A DNA stretch of 64,000 nucleotides, from contig OY729512.2 of NCBI GenBank assembly GCA_963422445.2, positions 1,426,001 to 1,490,000 of the forward strand. Reading direction: 5' to 3'. This stretch comes from G963422445 sp963422445. Lineage in GTDB: Bacteria > Pseudomonadota > Alphaproteobacteria > Thalassobaculales > Thalassobaculaceae. The notes under the pieces were generated by a model. It was given only the letters and a program-made list of their open reading frames with translations, did no database searches and was not told the origin of the DNA. The position numbers and the translations under genes were made by a program. The first letter of the stretch is position 1, and each line of letters opens with the position of its first letter. Shown piece by piece: positions 35,231 through 44,262 of the stretch.

Positions 35231-36429
35231 TTAGTGGTGCGGCGTGGCGTTGTATTGGTGCCGGCGCTGTTGCTGGCATGGATGTGGTCCGGATGTCCGG
35301 CGATGGACAATGGATGCAACAGACGATCGCCGGATTCCGGTTCTCGGATCAGGCCGGTATTGCCGGGATTCTGATGATAATGCAGCGCGCGACCTGCGGC
35401 CACGTTGCTGTGGTGGTCGCTCTGTTCACCTTACGCGCCGGCTGGTTGGCGTTCCGCAATTTGCGGTGTGCCGTGACGATCCAGTACGCGGGTGGTCGGG
35501 ATGTCACGGTTCCGCCGGGAACCACGATCCTGGACGTCAGCCGTCGATGGGGTATCCCGTATGCCAGCGTCTGCGGCGGTCGGGGACGGTGTTCGACCTG
35601 TCGGGTGCGGAATCGGCCGCGGCTTCGACGACCTGCCGCACGCCAGCGATTCCGAACGCAAGGTTCTCCATCGGGTTGGTGTGGCCCCGGATGTGCGTCT
35701 TGCATGCCAGACTCGCCCCCTCCGAACCGTTGAGGTGACGCCGCTGTTACCGCTGCATCAGAGTTCCGTGAACGATGCCGTGCCCAGGCTGGATACACCC
35801 ATGACCAGGAGCGTGGCATTGTCGTCATGTTCGCCGATATCCGGGATTTCACACGCCTTTCGGAACAGCGCCCATCCTATGATGTGGTATTTATCCTGAA
35901 CCGGTATTTTGCCGATATGGGCGCCGCGACGAGGCCGCCGGGAGCCGGATCGACAAATTCATCGGTGACGTCATCACGGCGTTGTTCGAGGTCGACAGCG
36001 GTTTTCCGGCAGGGTGCCGGGATGCGTTGGTTCCCTCGCACGGAATGTCGATGAACCTTCGCAGTCTCAACGAGAGCCTCGAGAACGATCTTTCCGAACT
36101 GCTGCGTATCGGTATCGGAATCCATGGCGGTACTGCCATGGTCGGGGAACTCGGCTACCGGACAACCCGTGGCTTGACGGCTGTCGGCGATACGGTCAAT
36201 TCCGCAAGCCGTTCGGAGGGCGTGACGAAGGAATTCGGCGGCCGGCTGATCGTCTCGACGATGGTGGCCGAGGCGGCCGGTACCGATTTGTCGGCGGCAT
36301 TTCCGGTGGAGACCGTTGCCGTCAAGGCCGTGAAGAAAAGCTGCCGGTGCGCGCGCTGTCCGATGCCGGGGATCTTGACACTGTCGTGAGGCGCGATTGA
36401 CGGCCTGGCGATCTGGCCGGAGGCCGCCG

Positions 36430-37089
36430 TCAGTCTCCGGCAACCATGGCTCTGAGTCGCGCGACCGCGCTGTCTGGCGCAGTCAGTACCGGGACGCCCA
36501 GGACTTCCTTGACAGCGGTCTGTGCCGGCGCCATCGAAAACTGTGCCAGCATCACTGCGTCGCAATCTTCGAGTTCCGTGGCGGCTTCGGCAAGCAGGCG
36601 GTCATGGCCGGCCCGGTCGCCTTGTCTGAGCGCGGTCATTGCTGCCTCGACCAGACAGCATTCAAGCGACGCGGCTTGACCCCGGATCGCAACCATCGCA
36701 TCGAACTCGGCGCTCATCGGAGCAATGCTGCCTTGGAAAGTCGCCAGCATACCGATCCGCATGCCGATATCGAGCGCCGCCGCGAACATCGCCTCGTTTG
36801 GTTTGAGGACCGGCACCGGTGCCCGGCTGGCAATCGCCTCGATTGCCGGGCCGAAGGCCGAACAGGTAAACAGGACACCATCAGCACCAATCTCGAAGGC
36901 ATAGGCCCCCAGGCGCACGAAGCGCTTCATCATGGACTCGTCGAGACGCCCGGCGGCGGCCCGGTCGGTGCTCAGGGAATCGTCAAGCAGATTGACGGTT
37001 CCGGCTTCCGGCCAGAGCCGTTCGAAGGCATCCGCGACGGGATCTACGGCAACGGCGATGGCATGAATCAGGACGATGCGGTAGGCCAT
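36430..37089 (-). CDS. Asp/Glu racemase-superfamily protein
   Basis: This 219-residue protein has the aspartate/glutamate racemase-like fold. An N-terminal strand (YRIVLIHAIAVAVDPVADAF) and a first catalytic-type cysteine in GADGVLFTCSAFGPAIEAI are present. The usual second Cys position falls in CDAVMLAQFSMAPA, where no Cys is seen, only Gln-Phe-Ser, so a racemase mechanism with two cysteines is unlikely. AAGAAGG precedes the ATG at 37089. It diverges from the M19 peptidase-like gene, which suggests a shared substrate such as a D-amino acid or dipeptide derivative (inference). Confidence 0.72.
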   Translation of the reverse strand: MAYRIVLIHAIAVAVDPVADAFERLWPEAGTVNLLDDSLSTDRAAAGRLDESMMKRFVRLGAYAFEIGADGVLFTCSAFGPAIEAIASRAPVPVLKPNEAMFAAALDIGMRIGMLATFQGSIAPMSAEFDAMVAIRGQAASLECCLVEAAMTALRQGDRAGHDRLLAEAATELEDCDAVMLAQFSMAPAQTAVKEVLGVPVLTAPDSAVARLRAMVAGD

Positions 37090-37265
37090 GGTATCCTTCT
37101 TCGGTCTGGAAGCGATCTGACACAATGCCGCGGTATGATCGTCAAGCATGGTATAATGGGTTTGCGGATGTCCTGCGCAGGATGTTTATACAACCTAGGG
37201 TGCCACGGTCGCGGGCGGTCCGATGTCGATGACCCTGGAGGTCTTTACGATTCGAGGATAATGGT

Positions 37266-38240
37266 ATGGCAAATTATGATGACGCGGTACTGGTTGACGG
37301 GTTGGTGATCGCGAAGTTCTCGCGCGCCATTTTCGAGGACATGGTCCGGGGCGGCATCACTGCCGCCAACTGTACGTGCAGCATCTGGCACGATTTCAAG
37401 GGCACCATGGCAAATATCGCCCAGTGGAAACACTGGTTTGCCGAGCATGACGATCTGATCATGCAGGTTCACGGCGTGGACGATATCCGTCGTGCCAAGG
37501 ACTCGGCGCGGGTCGGGATCATCCTCGGTTTCCAGAATACCAGCGGCATCGGCGACGACATCAACACCTTGGTGCTGTTCCGGGATCTTGGCGTCAGGGT
37601 CATGCAATTGACCTACAACTCACAGAATCTGGTCGGCTCCGGATGCTGGGAGAGCCGTGACAACGGGTTGAGCGATTTCGGACGGCATGTCATCGACGAA
37701 ATGAACCGGCTCGGCATCCTCATCGACCTGTCGCATGTCGGGCCGGTGACCAGCGACGAGACGATTCGCCATTCGCGGGTCCCGGTTACTTATACCCATT
37801 GCTGCCCGATGCTGAAGCAACATGCCCGCAACAAGACCGATGAACAGATGCGAGCGATTGCCGATGCCGGCGGGTTTGTCGGTTTTGCAAGCTATACGCC
37901 GTTTCTTCCGAAAGGCGAACACAGTACGCTCGATGACTGTGTCGAAGCGATGGATTATCTGATTGACCTGGTCGGCGAGGACAATGCCGGGATCGGCACC
38001 GACTGGGTTCAGGATCAGGATATCGATTTCTTCAATTATCTGTCGTCCGACAAGGGCCGTGGCCGGGCAACCGCGCCGCCGCATGGAAAAGTGCCGTCGA
38101 TGCCGAAGGGTCTCGAGACATTGGGAGATTTCCGGAATTTCATTCCGGCGATGGAGCGGCGAGGCTGGGCGGAGGGCCGTATCCGACGGGTTCTCGGCGA
38201 AAATTGGGTGCGTTTCCTGGCCGGGGTCTGGACGGATTGA
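37266..38240 (+). CDS. M19 (membrane dipeptidase) family protein with altered metal ligands
   Basis: This 324-residue protein has the renal-dipeptidase fold. The metal-binding His residues in ILIDLSHVGPVTSDETI and VPVTYTHCCPML are present, as are GFVGFASYTPFLP and the Asp in NAGIGTDWVQDQD. The usual N-terminal His-x-Asp is absent (VDGLVIAKF), and the bridging Glu position reads Gln in GIILGFQNTSGI. It could be an unusual mononuclear hydrolase or a non-peptidase member. GAGGATAA precedes the start. It diverges from the racemase-like gene. Confidence 0.82.
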   Translation: MANYDDAVLVDGLVIAKFSRAIFEDMVRGGITAANCTCSIWHDFKGTMANIAQWKHWFAEHDDLIMQVHGVDDIRRAKDSARVGIILGFQNTSGIGDDINTLVLFRDLGVRVMQLTYNSQNLVGSGCWESRDNGLSDFGRHVIDEMNRLGILIDLSHVGPVTSDETIRHSRVPVTYTHCCPMLKQHARNKTDEQMRAIADAGGFVGFASYTPFLPKGEHSTLDDCVEAMDYLIDLVGEDNAGIGTDWVQDQDIDFFNYLSSDKGRGRATAPPHGKVPSMPKGLETLGDFRNFIPAMERRGWAEGRIRRVLGENWVRFLAGVWTD

Positions 38241-38762
38241 TCCGGATAATCATGGACCGCACGAGGGCGGGGTCACGATCCGCACCAGTCTTCGGACCAT
38301 CACCGTCCATCCGCGTTTTCGATAGCCCGACGCGGAGAGTCGCATGCGGTTTCGTTGCCATGCCGGTGGCTGATGCGGCGTCCAGGGGTGTTGGTGATTT
38401 ACGGACTCGCGACCAACCCGTGACCATTCCGTGATGCGGTAGCGAATGACGTCGTGTTGCGCTACCCACTGGTCAAGACGGCAGTCTCACGGGGCGGATT
38501 TGCATCTCGGAACGCCGGGTCCATGCGGACCGGGCCGGTTCGATCGATCTCGCGCTACGACAACGAGCCAGGGCCGCCTTCTGGATTCTGCCACCGGTTA
38601 CGGTAATGGCCCGAGTTACTACAGCATGTTTCGGCACCTGCTTGTCAGGCCATTGCAACTCAATCCGGTCTTCGCGTCCGAGTTTCGCAGTCCCCGACGT
38701 ATTCCGATCGCTGCAGGATTGCAGATTGTCGGCCGGCCGCTGTCGAATGAGAGAGGTCCTCC
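38241..38762. other. Intergenic region, about 520 bp
   Basis: The region lies between the M19 gene and the end of the RecD2 gene, which converge. No gene, RNA or terminator was recognised. Confidence 0.45.
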
Positions 38763-40994
38763 TTAAGACCGCATCTGTTCTGCCTGCCCGGTTGGTTCCG
38801 TCCCGGGTCGGGTCAACCATTCGTCAAGCTTCGAAATCCGCCGCCGTCCCGAAACGTTGCGGATCCCGATCGCCACCGCCTTCTGCTGGCCCACCAGGAC
38901 CACCAGCCGTTTGCCGCGCGTCACTCCGGTATAGAGCAGGTTGCGTTGAAGCATGGCGTAATGCTGCGTCAGGATCGGAATCACAACCGCCGGGTATTCC
39001 GATCCCTGACTCTTGTGGATGGTGGCGGCATAGGCTGGAACCAGGGTGTCGAGATCGCCAAAACTGTAGCTGACGACCTGCCCGTCGAAGTCTGCCGTCA
39101 GTTCACCGGCTTCGGGGTCGACATCGGCAACAAATCCGATATCACCATTGAAGATGTCCTTGGTGTAGTCATTCTCGATCTGCATCACCTTGTCGCCAGG
39201 CGAGTATGTCCAGCCGTAGCGTTCGACCTTGCGCGCGCCCGCCGGATTGATCGCGGCCTGCAATGCGATATTGAGGGCGCGGACGCCGCAGCTGCCACGA
39301 TTCATTGGGCACAAAACCTGAATGTCCCGGACCGGATCAAGCCCGAATCGCCGCGGGATCCGAGTCTTGACGAGGTCGATGATCAGGGGAACCGCGGCAT
39401 CCGCGTTCTCGGCCCTGACGAAGTAGAAATCATTGTCCGTTGCGGGCCGAACCAGATCGGGTACGATGCCCTTGTTGATACCGTGAGCGATGGTAACGAT
39501 CCGGCTTTCCGCTGCTTGCCGGTAAATTTCTGTCAGCCGTATGATCGGGGCGATGCCGGCCGCAATGATATCGGCGAGAACCTGCCCGGGGCCGACTGGC
39601 GGCAACTGGTCGATATCGCCGACGATCAGCAAAGCCGCGTGGTCGGGAATGGCCATCATGAGAGCCCGCATCAACGGCACATCGACCATCGACGTTTCAT
39701 CGACGACCAGCAGGTCGCATTCGAGCGGATTTTCCAGGTCACGTTTGAAGCCTCCGTGTCTCGGGTCGACCTCAAGCAGGCGATGGATGGTTTTCGCTTC
39801 GAAGCCGCTGGCTTCCGACAGGCGTTTGGCGGCCCGGCCAGTCGGGGCACAGAGCAGGATCTTGGCGTTCTTGACCGCGAGGATCCGAAGGATGGTGTTG
39901 ATGATCGTGGTCTTGCCGACGCCCGGTCCACCGGTGATGACCGTCATCTTGGACCCGAGAGCGCAATGGACGGCTTCGGCCTGGGCCCCGGCCAGCGTCA
40001 GTCCGGTCTTGCGCTCGACCCACGGCAAGGCCTTGGCGTCATCGATCCACGGCCAGGGCGGCCGGCCGGCGGCGATGGCGATGACTCGTTCGGCAATCGC
40101 GACTTCGGCCTGGTGCAGACTGGAAAGAAACACGCAGGGTGTGCCGGCGACGGTGTCAGCGATGATCGTCCGGTCGGCGCATTCAAGGCCCAGCGCGGTT
40201 TTCACCAGATCGTCTGCAACCTCGAGCAGGCCCGCTGCGGCCTGAATGAGATCTTCGGTCGTCAGACCGCAATGGCCATCCGACATTGCCTCGGCGAGGG
40301 CAAAGCTGATACCGGAGCGAACACGGATCATCGCGGTTTTCTCGACGCCGAGTTTCATCGCGATGGCATCGGCAATCTTGAACCCGATGCCATGAATATC
40401 GCGTGTGAGCTGATACGGATTCCGAGTCATGACCTGAACGGAGTCGTTGCCATAGGTCTTGTAGATCCGCAAGGCACGGCCCGTTCCGACTCCGTGGTGA
40501 TGCAGAAAGACCATGATTTCGCGAATGGCCTTGTGCTCGGTCCAGGCTTCGATAATCCGGTTTGCCCTGAGGGCTCCGATTCCAGGCACCTCGCGCAGCC
40601 GTTCCGGTTCGGAGTCGATGACGTCGAACACGGCGTCGCCGAAGGCCTCGACAAGGCGTTCGGCGTAAACCGGTCCGATGCCGTGGACCATTCCGGATGC
40701 GAGATAACGCTTGATGCCTTGTGCCGACGGGGGCGGCGAAATCCGAATGAAACTGGCTCTGAATTGTTGTCCATATTTGCGATCGTTGACCCATGTTCCC
40801 GATGCGGTGGCCCATTCGCCCTCCGAGGCAGAGAGGACATGACCGACGACCGAGATCAGTTCGCGGTATCCGCGAGCCTTGACTCGAAGCACACAAAACC
40901 CGTTTTCGGCGTTATGGAAGGTGACCCGCTGTATCGAACCAGCCAACGTTTCCGGCACATCCGGGTCAGTGACCTGGTCGCTGGCGGTATTCAC
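38763..40994 (-). CDS. recD2: RecD2-type ATP-dependent DNA helicase
   Basis: This 743-residue superfamily 1 helicase moves 5'-3' on single-stranded DNA and acts in repair without RecBC. The N-terminal part (LAGSIQRVTFHNAENGFCVLRV, then GTWVNDRKYGQQFRA) and the helix-hairpin-helix part (GIGPVYAERLVEAFG, VPGIGALRANRIIEAW) are RecD2-specific. Walker A is VITGGPGVGKTTIINTIL, Walker B is LLVVDETSMVDVPLM, and C-terminal motifs are FDGQVVSYSFGDLDTLVPAYAATIHKSQGSEYPAVVIP and LLYTGVTRGKRLVVLVG. The start is GTG. Confidence 0.92.
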   Translation of the reverse strand: MNTASDQVTDPDVPETLAGSIQRVTFHNAENGFCVLRVKARGYRELISVVGHVLSASEGEWATASGTWVNDRKYGQQFRASFIRISPPPSAQGIKRYLASGMVHGIGPVYAERLVEAFGDAVFDVIDSEPERLREVPGIGALRANRIIEAWTEHKAIREIMVFLHHHGVGTGRALRIYKTYGNDSVQVMTRNPYQLTRDIHGIGFKIADAIAMKLGVEKTAMIRVRSGISFALAEAMSDGHCGLTTEDLIQAAAGLLEVADDLVKTALGLECADRTIIADTVAGTPCVFLSSLHQAEVAIAERVIAIAAGRPPWPWIDDAKALPWVERKTGLTLAGAQAEAVHCALGSKMTVITGGPGVGKTTIINTILRILAVKNAKILLCAPTGRAAKRLSEASGFEAKTIHRLLEVDPRHGGFKRDLENPLECDLLVVDETSMVDVPLMRALMMAIPDHAALLIVGDIDQLPPVGPGQVLADIIAAGIAPIIRLTEIYRQAAESRIVTIAHGINKGIVPDLVRPATDNDFYFVRAENADAAVPLIIDLVKTRIPRRFGLDPVRDIQVLCPMNRGSCGVRALNIALQAAINPAGARKVERYGWTYSPGDKVMQIENDYTKDIFNGDIGFVADVDPEAGELTADFDGQVVSYSFGDLDTLVPAYAATIHKSQGSEYPAVVIPILTQHYAMLQRNLLYTGVTRGKRLVVLVGQQKAVAIGIRNVSGRRRISKLDEWLTRPGTEPTGQAEQMRS

Positions 40995-41332
40995 GACGGC
41001 AATGGTCCTGCGACAGTGGTGATCGTGACGCCACGAAACCGCTGGCTGGCAAGACCGGTTGCTGGCAAACAGTCACAACCTGCTGCACCGGAGAACGGCA
41101 CAGTCATTCCCATGGTGGCATCGAGTGCCAGCGCTCGTCGGATCATATTGTACTCCCTCATCGGCCGCTGCTACCGGTTATCCATTGAACCGGTTAACGA
41201 CCTTGCCGCATTGTCCGTCTTTTCGATACCGGGACGCAACCGTCACCCCGGCGCGTCGTTTCAGAGTGGTAGAAACGGCCGGAATCAATGGGGGTTCGTT
41301 GTGAGCGGTATTCCCGCAACCAACCTGACTAT
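40995..41332. other. Intergenic region upstream of recD2
   Basis: This 340-bp region should contain the recD2 promoter. No gene was seen in it. At its right edge a motif, TTGCGTTTCGGCCTCCGAAC (41334-41353), recurs with one difference at 47754. Confidence 0.45.
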
Positions 41333-41492
41333 TGCGTTTCGGCCTCCGAACCGGGGTCTGAAAAATGAACGAGCGCCAAGAATTCGCGATTCAGGCTTTC
41401 AACAAGCTCCAAACCCAGGTTGGCACTTTTTTTGTTCCGCTGTCCTTTATCGCTTTGATATGGGTCGATATTTTCTCGGCCGATTTCAACAT

Positions 41493-43447
41493 GGCCCCAC
41501 ATTTTGTTGGATTCTGTCAGCGCGTCAGGCGGGCCCTCCTGCGGTGGATGGCGGGTTCCACGCCCGCCGCCGAGGAGATGTCGGCACCCTCGGCGGCCGG
41601 GCGCGTGTCCTGGCGGTTGACGATCAACGTGCCGTCGGTCTGGCGCAGGCGCGTGGTGATCCGCACCCAGGTCCGCAGGACCGTCGCGGACCGATGCCCA
41701 GCCCTTGTGGATGCCCCGCGCGGCCAGCCGGGTACGGATCAGATGCACGGCGTGATAGGCCAGCACCGAGATCAGCAGGTGGGCCGCGATGCGACGGTCG
41801 AGCTGGTGCCAGATCGGGCGAAGGCCGAGTTCGGATTTCAGGCTGCGGAAGGTGGCCTCGATGTCGGTGATGCGCCAGTACGTCCGAAGGATCGTCTCGA
41901 TATCCCAGTCGATGTGGCTGGTGCGCAGCACATAGGCGCCGGCGCCCTCATCGGCCTCGTCGTATAGCGGCCTGCGCTTGAAGCGAACGGCAGACGCGTT
42001 GGCGCCGGTGTCCGCCTTCTCGAGCGTGATCTCGTAGTGCCTGGCGACCGCGGAGAAGCGCTGCTTGAGGCGGCCTACGCTCTCCAGCACCTTGTCGTAG
42101 CGCTTGAGGCGGCCCTTGACCGGGAGGCCGCTGTGGAGCCTTTCCAGCGCCGCCTCGAAGCGGGTCCTCCTCAGGCCGAGGATCGAGGTCTCGGCCTTCT
42201 TCTTGCCCTCGCTGACGACAGAGAGCCGCGCCGCGCCGTCCTCGCTTGCGAGGCGCCAGGCGCGCACCTCGTGGTGCGCGCTGGTGATCAGCAGCGCCTC
42301 GGGCCCGCCCTCGGGCGGCGGCGGTTTGCCTCCCCGGCTGACCGCGATCCAGTCGTAGCCCGGCTCGCCCAGCCACGCGATGTTCTCCTCGGTGGCGATG
42401 CCCGCGTCCATGACCACCGTGGGCTTGGGCGCCGTGCCGCCGCACACCGCCTCGAGCCTGACCAGCGCGTCCTCCAGCCTGCCCGGCTCGCTCACGTTGC
42501 CCGGCAGGATCTCGCAACTGCGCGGGAAGCCTGCACCGTCGAGCGCCAGCGCCAGCGTGATCAGCGGACAGTCGTCGCGCTTCTGCTTGGAGCGCCCGAA
42601 GCGGGGACGCTCGCCGTGCGTGTGGCCGTGATAGTGAAGGTTGGTGAGATCGTAGAAGGCGATGCTGTCGGGGATGTCGAGCAGCGAGCGCTCACGGTTG
42701 AACAGCTCCCGCTGGATGGCGGCGCGGTGGCGCCAGAGGAGGTCGCCGATGCGGTAGAGCGTCTTGCGCCGCAGTGCCTTGCGGTCGCCCTCCAGGTCGA
42801 GACGTTCGGCGGTCGCACTGTCGCGGCGCAGCCAGCGGCTGGTCTCCCGCTCGCTGGCGGGATGGACCATCCTGGCGACGACCAGCGCGCTCGCGATGCG
42901 CCCTTCGCGGCCCTTGATGCCCAGGTCGTGGAGGATGTCGGCGAAGCCGAGATCGTCGAGGGCCTTGAGGCACAGGCGCTCGCAGCCGACCGTGCGCGGG
43001 GTCTCGTGCTCCAGGGTATCGAGGGCGACGGTGGCGATGTCGGGCTGGCGCGCCTCTTCCTGCACCGCTTCGGTGCGGAACCCCCTGGCCCTGAGCTTGG
43101 CGACGATGTCCTCGGCTGCGGCCTGCACGTCCGGCGCGGCTTGGAGCAGCGGCGGGCGGCCGTGGAGCAGCGCCTCGGCGAGTTCGGTGACCTCCTTCCA
43201 CCTCTCGCGCGGGATCGGATCGTGGGTGCCGAGATTGAGCAGCGTCCTGTGGCGCACCCTGTCGCCGACGCGCTGGGAGAGCATCAGCCTGTGGCTTCGC
43301 ACAGGCTTGCCGTCCTTGTCGGTGTGGGTCTTGGTGGCCTTGATGTACATGGCGCAGGCGAAGGGTTGGCGATGTGTTGCGCAGACACGCTCGCCGGCGC
43401 GCCTGGCAAGGGGGATATCGACGCAACGACAAAGTCCTGGCCCCACA
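41493..43447 (-). mobile_element. IS1634-family element, ends approximate
   Basis: The transposase type places this element in IS1634. A 9-bp direct repeat, GGCCCCACA, occurs at 41493-41501 and 43439-43447. If it is the target duplication, the element is 41502-43438, and joining the flanks gives a continuous short frame (MWAPGGRLWGHVEIGRENIDP). Terminal inverted repeats could not be defined with confidence, and a 9-bp duplication is longer than usual for the family. Confidence 0.6.
41515..43350 (-). pseudogene. IS1634-family transposase, frameshifted near the C-terminus
   Basis: From ATG 43350 (MYIKATKTHTDKDGKPVRSH) the frame is typical of IS1634. It runs through LRRKTLYRIGDLLWRH, IAFYDLTNLHYHG (catalytic Asp region), TVVMDAGIATEENIAWL (second Asp region), and YWRITDIEATFRSLKSELGLRPIWHQ (Glu region). 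Near 41691 one extra base (after GTCCGC on the coding strand) shifts the frame; the alternative frame continues TVLRTWVRITTRLRQTDGT and ends RRARLTR. The shifted product runs on out of the IS to 41329. The catalytic residues are upstream of the shift, so partial activity is possible. Confidence 0.8.
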
Positions 43448-44262
43448 AACGACCTCCGGGCGCCCACATCCGACATATAGGAGTTCAGGCGATGGCAGAG
43501 CCCAGTAGCAGAGCCCAGTATATGATGTTCTCAGGCCGCAAACATCCCCCGATCAGGCACGGTCAGTGGAAAAAACTGCCAACTTGGGTCTCGCTCGCCC
43601 GCCTTGCGCAACTGCCGCAGCGCCGCCCCACAGTCCGCCGGATACTCGGCTTCATCAATCGACAGGATATGATCGCTCGCCGATCCCCGGTCTGCCAGAT
43701 CCTGATCGAACACGGCCAGAAGCCGCTCCAGATCGTTTCGGCGACGCCCGCGCAGATACGGGATCTGCACGATGGGCGACTGCTGGTGAAGCCCGGCCAC
43801 GAAGGACTGGGTCGCATCCAGATCCCGCGCCGTGCAGCGTTCCGACACCCGTGGCGACACATCCACCACGGCCTCCTCCGACAGGCCCATCGGATAACTC
43901 AGAAAACAGATCGCCACAACGGGAGGCGCGCGCTCACCGGCCGTGCCGCCAGAGCGGATCAGATGCTGGCCAAGATATTTGCGAAAGCGCTCGATCACCC
44001 TCGGCGAGGGAGCCTTCCGGATCTCCACCAGAACATCCCGCAAGCTGCCATCGGTGGTGCGCAGCCGGGCCGCAAAATCCATCCGCAACAGAGTCAGCGG
44101 CAAGGCGTCGTCCCGGTCTTCATGCGACGCCGGGGGTGGCGACCGGCGCACCGTCGTCTCCTGCGGGCGCACGACCAGCTCGGCCACCTCCAGCTTCGCG
44201 ATCTTGCCGATCAGCAGCGGGGCAGCTTCGAGATCCTCAAGCAGGTACTTGAAAACCACATC

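Larger units (their letters stand above)
33472..36389 (+). pseudogene. Class III adenylate cyclase with membrane and [2Fe-2S] domains, frameshifted and IS-interrupted
   Basis: Fragments in several frames line up as one gene. From 33497 comes a membrane domain (LIVLRQVRLFSILVLMAYVLSRL, then TVLRYGSLLLHMLAAIHAVM, then FGTRMAHELYGVQDSYVYVLMMLWVF and GLHLWLRFKPLYRRY). IS630 copy B (34012-35228) interrupts it. After it come VLVPALLLAWMW, a ferredoxin-like domain (VTIQYAGGRDVTVPPGTTI, then SVCGGRGRCSTCRV with its cysteines) and a cyclase domain (VVMFADIRDFTRLSEQRP, FIGDVITALFEVD, GIGIHGGTAMVGELG). At least five frameshifts exist besides the IS. This architecture is common in alphaproteobacterial cyclases; here it is dead. 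Confidence 0.85.

Noticed and set aside
38946..41870. A 974-codon open frame opposite recD2.
   Set aside because: It is the high-GC shadow of the recD2 gene and has no recognisable domains; the minus-strand frame carries all helicase motifs.
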